The notes under the pieces were generated by a model, which worked only from the letters and a program-made list of their open reading frames with translations, had not been told where the DNA came from and ran no database searches. Source: WRMS01 sp038562165 (GTDB lineage Bacteria; Bacillota; Peptococcia; DRI-13; UBA5745). Taken from it: DNA of 64,000 nt. Location of the stretch: NCBI GenBank assembly GCA_038562165.1, contig JBCFAO010000007.1:1-64000 (forward strand), written 5' to 3'. The position numbers were made by a program, and so were the translations under genes. Shown here one piece after another: positions 34,905 to 42,848 of this stretch (position 1 is its first letter; each line of letters begins with the position of its first letter).

Positions 34905-35148
34905 GCGTACAAAATTTACGGTTATAGATAATTAGCTGGGGCGAGGTGTGCAAATTTTTCGGTTATAGGTGGAATGCAAAGGGGCATTTAGGTCAAAAGG
35001 GTTAAAATGCTCTCGATTTGGCCTGAAACTGGCCTAAATTGCCCTAAATTTCCCTGAAATTTTTTAGAGAGAGTCTGCAATTCGCCCACAAGCGGAAATT
35101 TTGTACACGCCAGGTTCTGAAACTGCATACAAGTGAAAATTTTGTACA
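34905..35148. repeat. Inverted-cluster repeat element 1 (about 244 bp)
   Basis: Two direct copies on the left (GTACAAAATTTACGGTTATA at 34907-34926 and a variant at 34947-34968) and two inverted copies on the right (35088-35107 and 35129-35148, ending TTTTGTACA) bracket about 120 bp of non-coding DNA. Copies on each side are spaced about 41 bp. The ends begin GT/TGT and finish ACA. The same architecture recurs at 49459, 51080, 53945 and 55248. It resembles the multiple terminal repeats of IS21-type elements with the transposase genes lost (inference). Confidence 0.6.
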
Positions 35149-35213
35149 GAAATCCGAGGGTATTCTCCCAGGATTTTTTAAGTGCTTTACCCTGCCTTGT
35201 TGGCAAAGCCTCC

Positions 35214-35242
35214 TTGGAATAAACAAGCTTTTGATATATAAT
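35214..35242 (+). promoter_or_regulatory. Putative sigma-A promoter of the PAS/AAA+ activator gene
   Basis: TTGGAA (35214-35219), a 17-bp spacer and a perfect TATAAT (35237-35242), about 68 bp before the start codon at 35311. It lies just outside repeat element 1, so the regulator appears to have a housekeeping promoter of its own. Confidence 0.55.
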
Positions 35243-35310
35243 GAAAGCAACTGCTGAAAACGATCAGCAGTTGAAAATGCCCGACTTAGCAATTTCCAGG
35301 AGGTACCCCC

Positions 35311-37035
35311 ATGGCACCCGAATTCTCCCGGCAGTTTCTCTTGGCCCTGGCCAATACCTTTCTTCACGGCGTCCTGATCGTAGATCCCTCGGGCAGTATC
35401 CTTGTGATCAACCAGGCCTTCGAGGAGATTCTTCAGGTAAAAGAAAAAGATGTCCTGGGTATGGACATCCAATCGGTGGTGCCTAAATGCCAGTTAAAGC
35501 GGGTTATGGCCGCCGGCCTGCCCAGCACCAACAATATTTACAAAATGAACGGCCGCATCTATAAAGCCAATTATTTCCCTTTAAAAATCGAGGAAGCTTT
35601 ATTAGGGGGCGTAGCCGTCTTTTATGATATTACCACCACAGAAAAGATCAGCAGTGAGTTGACGGCTGTCAATACCTATAAATCCATTCTGGAAACCATT
35701 TTGCAAAATGTCACCGAAGGTATCGTGGTGGTTGATAAGGAAGGCAATATTTTAATGTTTAACGGCGCCTATGCCGACTTCCTGGCCGTCTCGCCGGAAA
35801 AAGCCTTAGGCAAACCGGTTTCCGAGGTTTTTCCCGACAGCCGGCTTATCGAGGTTATGGATAAAGGTATATCCGATATCAGCATGATTCAAAAAATCGG
35901 CGACCACAATGCCGTGGTAAAAAGCATGCCCATTAAAATCGACGATGAAGTAGTGGCAGGGGTCAGCAATATCTGGTTCCGGGATTTAAAGGACATGGAG
36001 CATCTTTACCGTCATTTATCAAGCCTGGAAGACGAGCTGGCTTACTATAAAGAAGAATTGCGCCGCAAGCAGGGCAGCAAATATACGCTAAACCATATCA
36101 TTGGCACAAGTCCCGCCATTACTACTTTAAAGCATTGGATCCAGACTGCCGGCCGCTCCCCTTCCACCGTGCTGATTTTGGGAGAAAGCGGTACCGGCAA
36201 GGAGCTGGTAGCCCATTCCATTCATGACTCCTCGGGCCGCCGCCACCAGCCCTTCGTGCGCATCAACTGCGCCGCCATCCCCGAGGCGATATTGGAATCG
36301 GAGCTTTTCGGCTATGCCGGCGGAGCTTTTACCGGCTCCCAGAAAGGCGGCAAAAGCGGCAAGTTTGAAATGGCCGACAAAGGCACCGTATTTTTAGATG
36401 AAATCGGCGATATGTCGTTCCATATGCAGGCCAAGCTGCTGCGTTTTCTGCAAGAAAAAGAGTTCGAACGCCTGGGTGAAAATAAGATGCGCCAGGTAGA
36501 TGTGCGGGTTATTGCCGCCACCAACCAAAACCTGGCCCAAAAGATCACCGACGGTACCTTTCGGGAGGATTTATTCTACCGGCTGCAAGTGATTACCATC
36601 GACATGCCCCCTTTGCGGCAGCACAAGGAAGACATCCCCTTGCTTTTCAGCCATTTTGTGGAAAAATACAGCCGGGAACTGCTTTTGCCGCCGCCGCAAA
36701 TCGCGCCTCAGTCCATGGCCCTGCTGGAAGCTTACCATTGGCCCGGCAACGTGCGGCAATTGGAAAATGCAGCGGAAAGGGCCTGCAACCTCTTGGGCAG
36801 CCGGGGAGAAATCACCCCGGACATGCTGCCTTCCTATCTGCAGCAACCGGCCGTTGCCGCCGCCATCCCCGAAGGGAATTCCTTTGACCTGTCTGCCAAC
36901 AGGCAGGAAGCGGAAAAAGCCAGCGTATTGCTGGCTTTGGAAAAATGCGGCGGCAACCGGACTCAGGCAGCTAAGCTCCTGGGCATCACCAGAACCGCCT
37001 TATATCAAAAATTGAAAAAACATCAGATCGGCTGA
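35311..37035 (+). CDS. Sigma-54-dependent activator (PAS-PAS-AAA+-Fis)
   Basis: A 574-residue enhancer-binding protein. PAS domains cover about residues 10-110 (HGVLIVDPSGSILVINQAF) and 120-235 (EGIVVVDKEGNILMFNGAY). The AAA+ domain covers about 255-490, with Walker A ILGESGTGKE (about 292), Walker B TVFLDEIGD and a sigma-54 loop that reads GAFTGS instead of GAFTGA. The C-terminal Fis-type helix-turn-helix covers about 535-572 (GNRTQAAKLLGITRTALYQKL). CCAGGAGG precedes the ATG. The two adjoining units at 37041-39994 and 40322-41713 both have sigma-54 promoters, making them its obvious targets. The gene stops five bases from the convergent larA-type gene. Confidence 0.92.
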   Translation: MAPEFSRQFLLALANTFLHGVLIVDPSGSILVINQAFEEILQVKEKDVLGMDIQSVVPKCQLKRVMAAGLPSTNNIYKMNGRIYKANYFPLKIEEALLGGVAVFYDITTTEKISSELTAVNTYKSILETILQNVTEGIVVVDKEGNILMFNGAYADFLAVSPEKALGKPVSEVFPDSRLIEVMDKGISDISMIQKIGDHNAVVKSMPIKIDDEVVAGVSNIWFRDLKDMEHLYRHLSSLEDELAYYKEELRRKQGSKYTLNHIIGTSPAITTLKHWIQTAGRSPSTVLILGESGTGKELVAHSIHDSSGRRHQPFVRINCAAIPEAILESELFGYAGGAFTGSQKGGKSGKFEMADKGTVFLDEIGDMSFHMQAKLLRFLQEKEFERLGENKMRQVDVRVIAATNQNLAQKITDGTFREDLFYRLQVITIDMPPLRQHKEDIPLLFSHFVEKYSRELLLPPPQIAPQSMALLEAYHWPGNVRQLENAAERACNLLGSRGEITPDMLPSYLQQPAVAAAIPEGNSFDLSANRQEAEKASVLLALEKCGGNRTQAAKLLGITRTALYQKLKKHQIG

Positions 37036-37040
37036 CCAGC

Positions 37041-38339
37041 CTATTCCATTTTTGCCACTCTGGGCACAGTCTCGCCGCCGCACAAAAGTACAGCAATCTG
37101 CTGTGCTTTTGTTTTGTCCAGGGCCTTGGCGATGGCTGCTGCCGGATCTTCTTCATGGCCTAAACCGACTTTGAGGCAGGTTTCTTTCTTAATACCTTTT
37201 GTCACCAGGACACAGGATTTAGTGGATAAAATCTTGCCTACGGTAGTCATATTGCCGGCCGCCACATAGTCGTCGATCACCCCTTCCCGGATCAGCCCGT
37301 CGGCTTTGGCAAAGGAAATATAGCCGTACTCCTCAATGATGGGATGATCCGGCACAAAGCCTTCCGGGCAAGGCGTAATCAAGACCACCATTCCCCCTTC
37401 CCGGCACAGCAGCTCTGCATTGCGCAGGGCTTTGTTGGCTTGCCAAAAACTAATGTCCGTAGGGTAAGATTCGGCAATGACGAGATCGTATTGCCGGGAA
37501 GCCTTGACGCATAAACGCTCCCGGGCAATGCCCACCCCCTGGCGGAAAGCGGCGATGGGATGGCCAAAGACAGCGGCAATCATCTCCCCCGCAGTATTTT
37601 GAATAACGTTAAATATAGCGGTAAGTCCGGCTTCCATACCTACGGCCTCCAGCTCCCGCCGCATAGGATTGGGATCTTCTCCTTCTTCGCCGGGGCCCGC
37701 CGTCAAACAAACCAGATTGCCTAATTCATCGGTAGCCTTAGCGCCCAGCCAGTGAATCTGATCTGCCGTCAGCTTGCTGGAAACGCCGGGCATCACCATT
37801 TTGCAGCCGCCGCCCCAGCCCGCCAAAGGATGAGGGGATATTTGCCCTACGGCCAGGATAATGCTGAATTCTTCCAGGTGCTTGTTGATTTCGATATCCA
37901 CTCCCCCCAACGTCTTGCCAATGTAGCGCAGGGAGCTTTTATCATGGTAATCGTGATCCAGCACCTCATAACGGTCCACAATCTCCTGCCCCAGCTTTTC
38001 TATCTTTTCCTCCCGGTTCATGGCCCGGTGGGTGCCGTAAGCGATCATAATTTTAATGTTTTCATCCCTGATCCCTCTTTCTTTGAAAAAGGGTATCAGC
38101 CGGGGCAGGATTAAATCCGCCCGGGTTTGCCGGGTTAAATCATCGCAAAGCAAAAGCAAGCGGTCCGAGGGTTTAATACCGGCAAAAAAGTCCGGCAAGC
38201 CTATGGGATTTTCTAAAGCCTGACGGATTAGTCCTTCGGCATCCGGCGCCGCTACCGGCGGCAGCTCGTAGACGTGCACCTCCTTATCTTCCGGCAGCTC
38301 AATGAAGGATGGCTCCTCATAATGCAGTTTGATTCTCAT
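37041..38339 (-). CDS. LarA-family nickel-pincer 2-hydroxyacid racemase/epimerase
   Basis: A 432-residue protein with the full LarA active-site set: Asp67 and Arg70 (CDDLTR), His104 (YGTHR), His170 (SPHPLAG), Lys180 (GGCKMVMPG), His196 (IHWLG) and a QxxK pair in FWQANKAL. The spacings match lactate racemase, where the lysine binds the nickel-pincer nucleotide and the last histidine ligates nickel. The family inverts the carbinol carbon of diverse 2-hydroxyacids, so the substrate need not be lactate. It overlaps the IlvD-like gene by four bases (ATGA) and is co-transcribed with it from a sigma-54 promoter. No larB, larC or larE cofactor genes are in this window. Confidence 0.85.
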   Translation of the reverse strand: MRIKLHYEEPSFIELPEDKEVHVYELPPVAAPDAEGLIRQALENPIGLPDFFAGIKPSDRLLLLCDDLTRQTRADLILPRLIPFFKERGIRDENIKIMIAYGTHRAMNREEKIEKLGQEIVDRYEVLDHDYHDKSSLRYIGKTLGGVDIEINKHLEEFSIILAVGQISPHPLAGWGGGCKMVMPGVSSKLTADQIHWLGAKATDELGNLVCLTAGPGEEGEDPNPMRRELEAVGMEAGLTAIFNVIQNTAGEMIAAVFGHPIAAFRQGVGIARERLCVKASRQYDLVIAESYPTDISFWQANKALRNAELLCREGGMVVLITPCPEGFVPDHPIIEEYGYISFAKADGLIREGVIDDYVAAGNMTTVGKILSTKSCVLVTKGIKKETCLKVGLGHEEDPAAAIAKALDKTKAQQIAVLLCGGETVPRVAKME

Positions 38340-39994
38340 GTCATCACCGCTCCTTTGTTGGCCGGCCCTACATGCTTGCTGTATCTGGCCAAATAGCCTC
38401 TCGTATACTTAGGAATAAAGGGAGTTAAGCTTTGCCGCCTTTGTTCCATCTCCTGCGGCGTCAGCAATACATTGATCGCCCTTTCATCTGCATTGATCTC
38501 TACAATATCGCCGTCCCGAACCAGAGCGATGGGGCCGCCGTCCGCCGCCTCAGGACAGATATGGCCGATGCAGCAGCCCCGGCTGGCGCCGGAAAAGCGG
38601 CCGTCGGTGACCATGGCTACCGTTTCCTTCAAGCCCATGCCGACGATGGTAGATGTGAGGCCCAGCATCTCCCGCATGCCCGGGCCGCCCTTGGGCCCTT
38701 CATAGCGTAAAACAATAATATCGCCGGCTTTGATCCCGCCGCCATAGACGGCTTGAATGGCCTTTTCTTCGCTGTCAAAGACCCGGGCCGGGCCTTTGTG
38801 CTGCCGCAGGCCGGCGGGAATAGCCGATTGCTTGGCTACGGCGCCGCCGGGGGCCAGATTGCCCCAGAGCAGGATCACACTGCCCTGGTCAAGGAAAGGA
38901 TCGGATAAAGGACGGATCACCTCCTCCCGGTAGACCTGGGCATCCTTAATGTTTTGACCGATAGTTTTGCCGTTTACCGTCTGCTCCTCCAAATGGAGAT
39001 GCTGGCGGATTCTGTTCATCACTGCCGGAATCCCTCCCGCTTCGTCCAAATCAGGGATATGGTAGGGGCCGGCAGGGTCAATGGGGCATAAGGTAGGTAC
39101 CCGGGCGCTGATCTTATTAAACACTTCCAGAGGAAGCTCAATCTCCGCTTCATTGGCTATAGCCAGAAGATGCAAAACCAAATTGGTGGAACCGCTGATG
39201 GCCATGCCTACGCTGATGGCATTCTCAAAGGAACGCTCCGTAACAATCTGCCGGGGGGTGACGCCTTTTTCGATGAGCTGGCAAACCAGCTCCCCCGCTT
39301 GCCGGCAAAGGCGCAGACGCTTGGAACGCATTGAGGGCGTCGTGGATGAAAAGGGCAGAGATAAACCCAAGGCTTCCGCCAAGGCCGCCATGGTACCCGG
39401 CGTATACATACCGGCGCCGTCTCCGGCGCTGGTCAGAGCCGCCTCCTCCATCTCATGGACTTCCGCTTCCGAGATTTTGCCTGCCTTATATTCGGCCACC
39501 GATTCAATAACATTGGTAAAGCTGATGGGCTTTCCTTTGAAGGAAGCAGGGATCATGCTGCCGCCATTGATCAGCACCGCCGGCAGGTTCAATCTCATCA
39601 TGGCCATCATGGCTCCCGGTATGGGCTTATCACCGGAGGCCAGAATCACCATGCCGTCCATCCGGTGGGCATTGACCAAAGTCTCGATGGAATCGGCAAT
39701 AATTTCTCTGCTGGGCAATACGTAATGCATGCCTTCGTGGGCCTCTGTGTAACCGTCACTGACGGCAATGGTATTGAATTCAAAAGGAATGCCCCCTGCC
39801 GCCAATACTCCTGCCTTGATCTGCTCGGCCAACTTATTTAAATGAGCATTGGGCAAAGAGGATTCGTTCCATGTATTGACTACTGCCACAAAGGGTTTTT
39901 TCAAATCGCCGCCGTTTAGCCCCAGGGCGTGAAGATATGCCCGCTGGGGAGCTCTTTCGATTTTCTCTATAATGTCATTGCTGCGGTATGCCAC
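38336..39994 (-). CDS. IlvD/Edd-family dehydratase homologue lacking the Fe-S ligands
   Basis: A 552-residue full-length member of the dihydroxyacid/sugar-acid dehydratase family. The Mg2+-site residues are retained: Glu87 (HEGM), Asp122-Lys123 (SGDKPIPG) and Glu432 (YEGPKGGPGM), and so is the active-site serine, Ser468 (GRFSGAS). The three cysteines that bind the Fe-S cluster in all characterised relatives are replaced: Pro48 in LPNAHL, Gly121 in ASGDK and Gly193 in GDGAGMYT. Frame and length are intact, so it is not a decayed gene. Cysteines 474, 475 and 480 (RGCCIGHIC) are extra. The start is GTG with AAGGAGGG upstream. It is co-expressed with the LarA gene; a cluster-independent dehydratase, or another lyase on 2-hydroxyacids, is possible. 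Confidence 0.82.
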   Translation of the reverse strand: MAYRSNDIIEKIERAPQRAYLHALGLNGGDLKKPFVAVVNTWNESSLPNAHLNKLAEQIKAGVLAAGGIPFEFNTIAVSDGYTEAHEGMHYVLPSREIIADSIETLVNAHRMDGMVILASGDKPIPGAMMAMMRLNLPAVLINGGSMIPASFKGKPISFTNVIESVAEYKAGKISEAEVHEMEEAALTSAGDGAGMYTPGTMAALAEALGLSLPFSSTTPSMRSKRLRLCRQAGELVCQLIEKGVTPRQIVTERSFENAISVGMAISGSTNLVLHLLAIANEAEIELPLEVFNKISARVPTLCPIDPAGPYHIPDLDEAGGIPAVMNRIRQHLHLEEQTVNGKTIGQNIKDAQVYREEVIRPLSDPFLDQGSVILLWGNLAPGGAVAKQSAIPAGLRQHKGPARVFDSEEKAIQAVYGGGIKAGDIIVLRYEGPKGGPGMREMLGLTSTIVGMGLKETVAMVTDGRFSGASRGCCIGHICPEAADGGPIALVRDGDIVEINADERAINVLLTPQEMEQRRQSLTPFIPKYTRGYLARYSKHVGPANKGAVMT

Positions 39995-40046
39995 TCTTTT
40001 CCCTCCTTAATAACTAATAGCCCTTATATCGCTTATCCCTAATCAC

Positions 40047-40063
40047 TGCAAAATATATGCCAA
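40047..40063 (-). promoter_or_regulatory. Sigma-54 promoter of the ilvD-like/larA operon
   Basis: On the minus strand TTGGCATATATTTTGCA gives GG (40060-40061) and GC (40048-40049) exactly 10 bp apart, a near-perfect -24/-12 element. Predicted start of transcription is near 40036, about 42 bp before the GTG start codon. Its twin faces the other way at 40257-40274. Confidence 0.8.
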
Positions 40064-40067
40064 AGCT

Positions 40068-40085
40068 TTGTTTTCCAGAAAACAA
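40068..40085. promoter_or_regulatory. Candidate enhancer site: perfect 8-bp-arm palindrome
   Basis: TTGTTTTC and GAAAACAA arms flank a CA centre, directly beside the minus-strand sigma-54 promoter. The perfect symmetry in a regulatory gap makes it a plausible binding site for a Fis-type activator dimer. Confidence 0.45.
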
Positions 40086-40122
40086 GGCTCTTTCACTCTC
40101 CCTTATCCTCTTATATAGCTTT

Positions 40123-40144
40123 GATAAGTTTATTACAACTTATC
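40123..40144. promoter_or_regulatory. Candidate enhancer site: GATAAG-N10-CTTATC dyad
   Basis: An inverted repeat with half-sites two helical turns apart centre to centre (16 bp), midway between the divergent sigma-54 promoters (about 65 and 115 bp from each). This is the expected place and geometry for an upstream activating sequence shared by both operons. Confidence 0.5.
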
Positions 40145-40202
40145 TTGAAACATTTTATACTTATTTGGCCGCCGGCGACTTTGCTTCTGCCGGGGCAAGA
40201 CC

Positions 40203-40215
40203 TATACCAGGTATA
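40203..40215. promoter_or_regulatory. Short palindrome upstream of the permease promoter
   Basis: TATACC and GGTATA flank a single A, about 45 bp before the -24 element of the plus-strand sigma-54 promoter. It may bind the activator or a bending protein; evidence is symmetry and position only. Confidence 0.35.
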
Positions 40216-40256
40216 AAAAAGCAGCAGCAGCCGGGGCGCTGTCCTCCTTTTTGGCG

Positions 40257-40274
40257 TTGGCATGATTTTTGCTG
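40257..40274 (+). promoter_or_regulatory. Sigma-54 promoter of the permease gene
   Basis: TTGGCATGATTTTTGCTG has GG (40259-40260) and GC (40271-40272) with a 10-bp gap, a near-consensus -24/-12 promoter. Predicted start near 40284, 38 bp before the TTG start codon. Together with 40047-40063 it makes a divergent pair under one activator. Confidence 0.8.
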
Positions 40275-40321
40275 ATTAAAGTACGCAAACCGGTCAACAA
40301 ATCGAAAAAGGAGGGAGTTCT

Positions 40322-41713
40322 TTGATTACCGTCATCGTACCTATTCTGTTATTGCTGGTCATCGTTTTGGTTCCCAAGATCCCCTATATAGGCGGAAAGG
40401 TTTCGGTAGCCCTGATCGTAGCCGGCATAGCCGCCTTGATCATGGGTGGTTTCTACAATCCTGTTAATTGGTTTTTGGCCTGGATTGACGGCATCGACCG
40501 TATCGCCTGGGTCATGCTGCTGGCCCTTGTAGGCTGCATTTATGCGGAAACCCAAATCGAAATCGGCACCTTAGACACAGTCTTGCGCAGCCTGCGGGCT
40601 AAATTCGGCCATTCTCCCCGGGGCCTGGTAGCTTGCACCATGATCGCTCTTGGCCTGGCCGGAGCCCTGCTGGGCGAAGCCATTGCTTCTGCCACCATCG
40701 TCGGCATCCTGGCCGTCAAATCCATGGATGAGCTGGGCTTAAACGGCGATCTGATCTGCGCCATTTTAGTCATCGGCGGCAGCATGGGCTCCGTCATGCC
40801 CCCCATCAGCCAGGCCATTTTCCTGTCCGCCTCTTTGCTGAATGTAAACCCCGACGTAGTGGTCAACCACGCTTATCTTACCATTGGTATCGGCGTCATT
40901 TTTACCATTAGCTTTGTCTGTTTCGTTTACATTAAGAAGGATCTGAAATTTGATGAAAGCCTGATCCCCAAGGAAACCGCCTGGGAAATCCTCAGCAAAA
41001 ACTGGATCACCCTGGTGCCTCTGACCATTTTAACTGTTTTAATCATTTTCCGCTCCCTGCCCATCGCCTCTCTGCAATTTGACCTGGTACCTTCCATGCT
41101 GAATACGATCACCGTTGCCGGCAAACCCTTTTTGACTTGGCTGGGCGGTATTCTCATCTTGAAAGGCTTTACCAATGGTATCGTTTTGACGATGCTGTTT
41201 GTTTCCTTGCTGACCCTGTTCTTCCCGGTAGTCAGGAAAAATATCAAACGCATTCTGACCAGAGGCTTAAAAAGCGTCTGGGCCTGTACCAGCGTGCAGT
41301 TGGCGGCAGCCGTTATGCTGGGCGGCTTCTACGCCGGCGGCCAAATTGAAGCCGTTAAAGCTTTTGCCCAGACCCTCAATGCCAACGTCATCAAAATAGG
41401 CGGCTCCGCTGCCATGTCTCTTATGGGTATGCTTACCGGCTCTCAGGCCACGGCTCAAAACACGATTTTCAGCTTCTTCGGCCCCATCCTGATGGACATG
41501 GGCTATACCGCCGGCCAAGCCGGCATCATCGGCTCCCACATGGCCGCTGCCGGCCAGGGTCTGCCGCCCGCCGACCTGGTGACCTTTGCCGTAGCCGGCG
41601 TAGTAGGCGGCATTTTGGGCCGTAAAATTGATCCTCTCAAATCCATGCTTTACTCCTCCGTATTCTGCTTCTATCTGATCGTCGTTTCTTTCATTTACCT
41701 CTATCTCTTATAA
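40322..41713 (+). CDS. Ion-transporter-superfamily permease (DctM/GntP-like)
   Basis: A 463-residue membrane protein with about 11-12 hydrophobic segments, arranged as two repeats typical of the ion-transporter superfamily to which TRAP DctM proteins belong. Re-entrant-loop-like motifs are GGSMGSVMPPISQAIFLSAS (about 155-175) and MLTGSQATAQNTIFSFFGP (about 375-395). No DctP or DctQ gene is adjacent, so it probably works alone as a secondary carrier. The start is TTG, six bases after AAAAAGGAGGG. It is expressed from a sigma-54 promoter divergent to the IlvD-like/LarA operon and probably imports their hydroxyacid substrate. Confidence 0.82.
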   Translation: MITVIVPILLLLVIVLVPKIPYIGGKVSVALIVAGIAALIMGGFYNPVNWFLAWIDGIDRIAWVMLLALVGCIYAETQIEIGTLDTVLRSLRAKFGHSPRGLVACTMIALGLAGALLGEAIASATIVGILAVKSMDELGLNGDLICAILVIGGSMGSVMPPISQAIFLSASLLNVNPDVVVNHAYLTIGIGVIFTISFVCFVYIKKDLKFDESLIPKETAWEILSKNWITLVPLTILTVLIIFRSLPIASLQFDLVPSMLNTITVAGKPFLTWLGGILILKGFTNGIVLTMLFVSLLTLFFPVVRKNIKRILTRGLKSVWACTSVQLAAAVMLGGFYAGGQIEAVKAFAQTLNANVIKIGGSAAMSLMGMLTGSQATAQNTIFSFFGPILMDMGYTAGQAGIIGSHMAAAGQGLPPADLVTFAVAGVVGGILGRKIDPLKSMLYSSVFCFYLIVVSFIYLYLL

Positions 41714-41760
41714 AACTCCAGTCTAAACAGTTCAGGTTCGGCAAGCAGAGCGCAATCGGT

Positions 41761-41797
41761 AAAAACCCGGTTCAGATAAAATCTGACCGGGTTTTTT
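41761..41797. terminator. Bidirectional rho-independent terminator
   Basis: A 13-bp stem with one mismatch (41764-41776 with 41781-41793, core AACCCGGT) is flanked by A5 on the left and T6 on the right. It terminates both the permease gene and the convergent etfA-ended operon. Confidence 0.85.
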
Positions 41798-41861
41798 GCC
41801 GATACGTATTATTTTACAGATTAACTTTCAAAAGGTCTTATTGTTGCTCTGGCCCTGCGCT

Positions 41862-42848
41862 TTAGCTCAATCTTGCCAGCATGCCGTCCAGGACCTTATT
41901 CAAGTCCATGGCCACGGCCACATCGGACACCTCAAAGACCGGCGCCTTTTCATCCTTATTGACGCTGATGATCAAGCCGGAATCCTTCATGCCGCAGATG
42001 TGGTGGGTGGCGCCGGAAATGCCAAAGCCCACGTATACTTTAGGACGGATGGATTTGCCGCTGGTACCGATCATCAGGTGCTCGCCGCCGGACCAGCCTT
42101 CGTCCACCGCCGGCCGGGTGCAAGCGGCAGCGCCGCCGAAGATGGCCGCCAGCTTCACCAGCTTATCCCAGTTTTCCTTATTGCCTAAACCGTAACCGCC
42201 GCAAAATACGATATCCGCTTTTTCCAAAGGCACGCCTTCCACTTCTTTCTTCTCAAGGTTGAGGGCCTTAAGAGGCAAATCGCTTTTCGGCAGAATGGAC
42301 AGATCCATTTTTACTACATTCAAAGGCTGAGGCCGGGGCGGACCCTGAACAAAAATACCCGGTTTGACGGAGGCCATCTGGGGCCTGGTATCGGGACAGA
42401 GTATCTCTCCCAGTATCTTGCCGCCAAAAGAAGGCACATCCGCCACCAAGAGCTTATCGCTGTTGATCCGCATATCCACGCAATGGGCAGCCACGCCGGT
42501 GGACAGGCCCGCCGCCACCGTAGGCCCCAACTGGGAGCCGATGGCCGTAGCGCCAAAGAGGAAGATCTCCGGCGCCTCTTTTTTGGCCAATTCAACGATC
42601 AGCGGGGCGTAAAGCATAGGATTATACATACCCAGAGCCGGATCGTCAGCTAAATAAACCACTTCTGCCCCTTGCTCCGCCAGCAGGCCGCAGAAAGGCT
42701 CCACGCCGTCGCCCAAAAGCACGGCCGCCACTTCCGTTTCTCCGCCCAACTCTGTGGCCAGTTCTCCGGCTTTCGTCAGTAATTCAAAGACCACCGGGTC
42801 CAGCCCGCATTTTACCTGTTCGGCAAAAACCCAAATTTTCTTTTTCAT
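41862..42848 (-). CDS. etfA: Electron transfer flavoprotein, alpha subunit
   Basis: A 328-residue ETF alpha subunit. The N-terminal domain is followed by the C-terminal FAD-binding domain with GTSGKSIRPKVYVGFGISGATHHICGMKDS (about 265-295) and the ISVNKDEKAPVFEVSDVAV strand. The start at 42848 forms an ATGA overlap with etfB, and the poly-G run before it gives the ribosome site. With EtfB it accepts electrons from the adjacent acyl-CoA dehydrogenase, or feeds them to it. It is the last gene of the 49171-41862 operon. Confidence 0.93.
   Translation of the reverse strand: MKKKIWVFAEQVKCGLDPVVFELLTKAGELATELGGETEVAAVLLGDGVEPFCGLLAEQGAEVVYLADDPALGMYNPMLYAPLIVELAKKEAPEIFLFGATAIGSQLGPTVAAGLSTGVAAHCVDMRINSDKLLVADVPSFGGKILGEILCPDTRPQMASVKPGIFVQGPPRPQPLNVVKMDLSILPKSDLPLKALNLEKKEVEGVPLEKADIVFCGGYGLGNKENWDKLVKLAAIFGGAAACTRPAVDEGWSGGEHLMIGTSGKSIRPKVYVGFGISGATHHICGMKDSGLIISVNKDEKAPVFEVSDVAVAMDLNKVLDGMLARLS

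Noticed and set aside
38336..39994. Idea that the IlvD-like gene is a pseudogene because the Fe-S cysteines are missing
   Set aside because: The frame is intact over 552 codons, the Mg-site and serine residues are conserved, and it has a strong promoter, ribosome site and translational coupling to larA.
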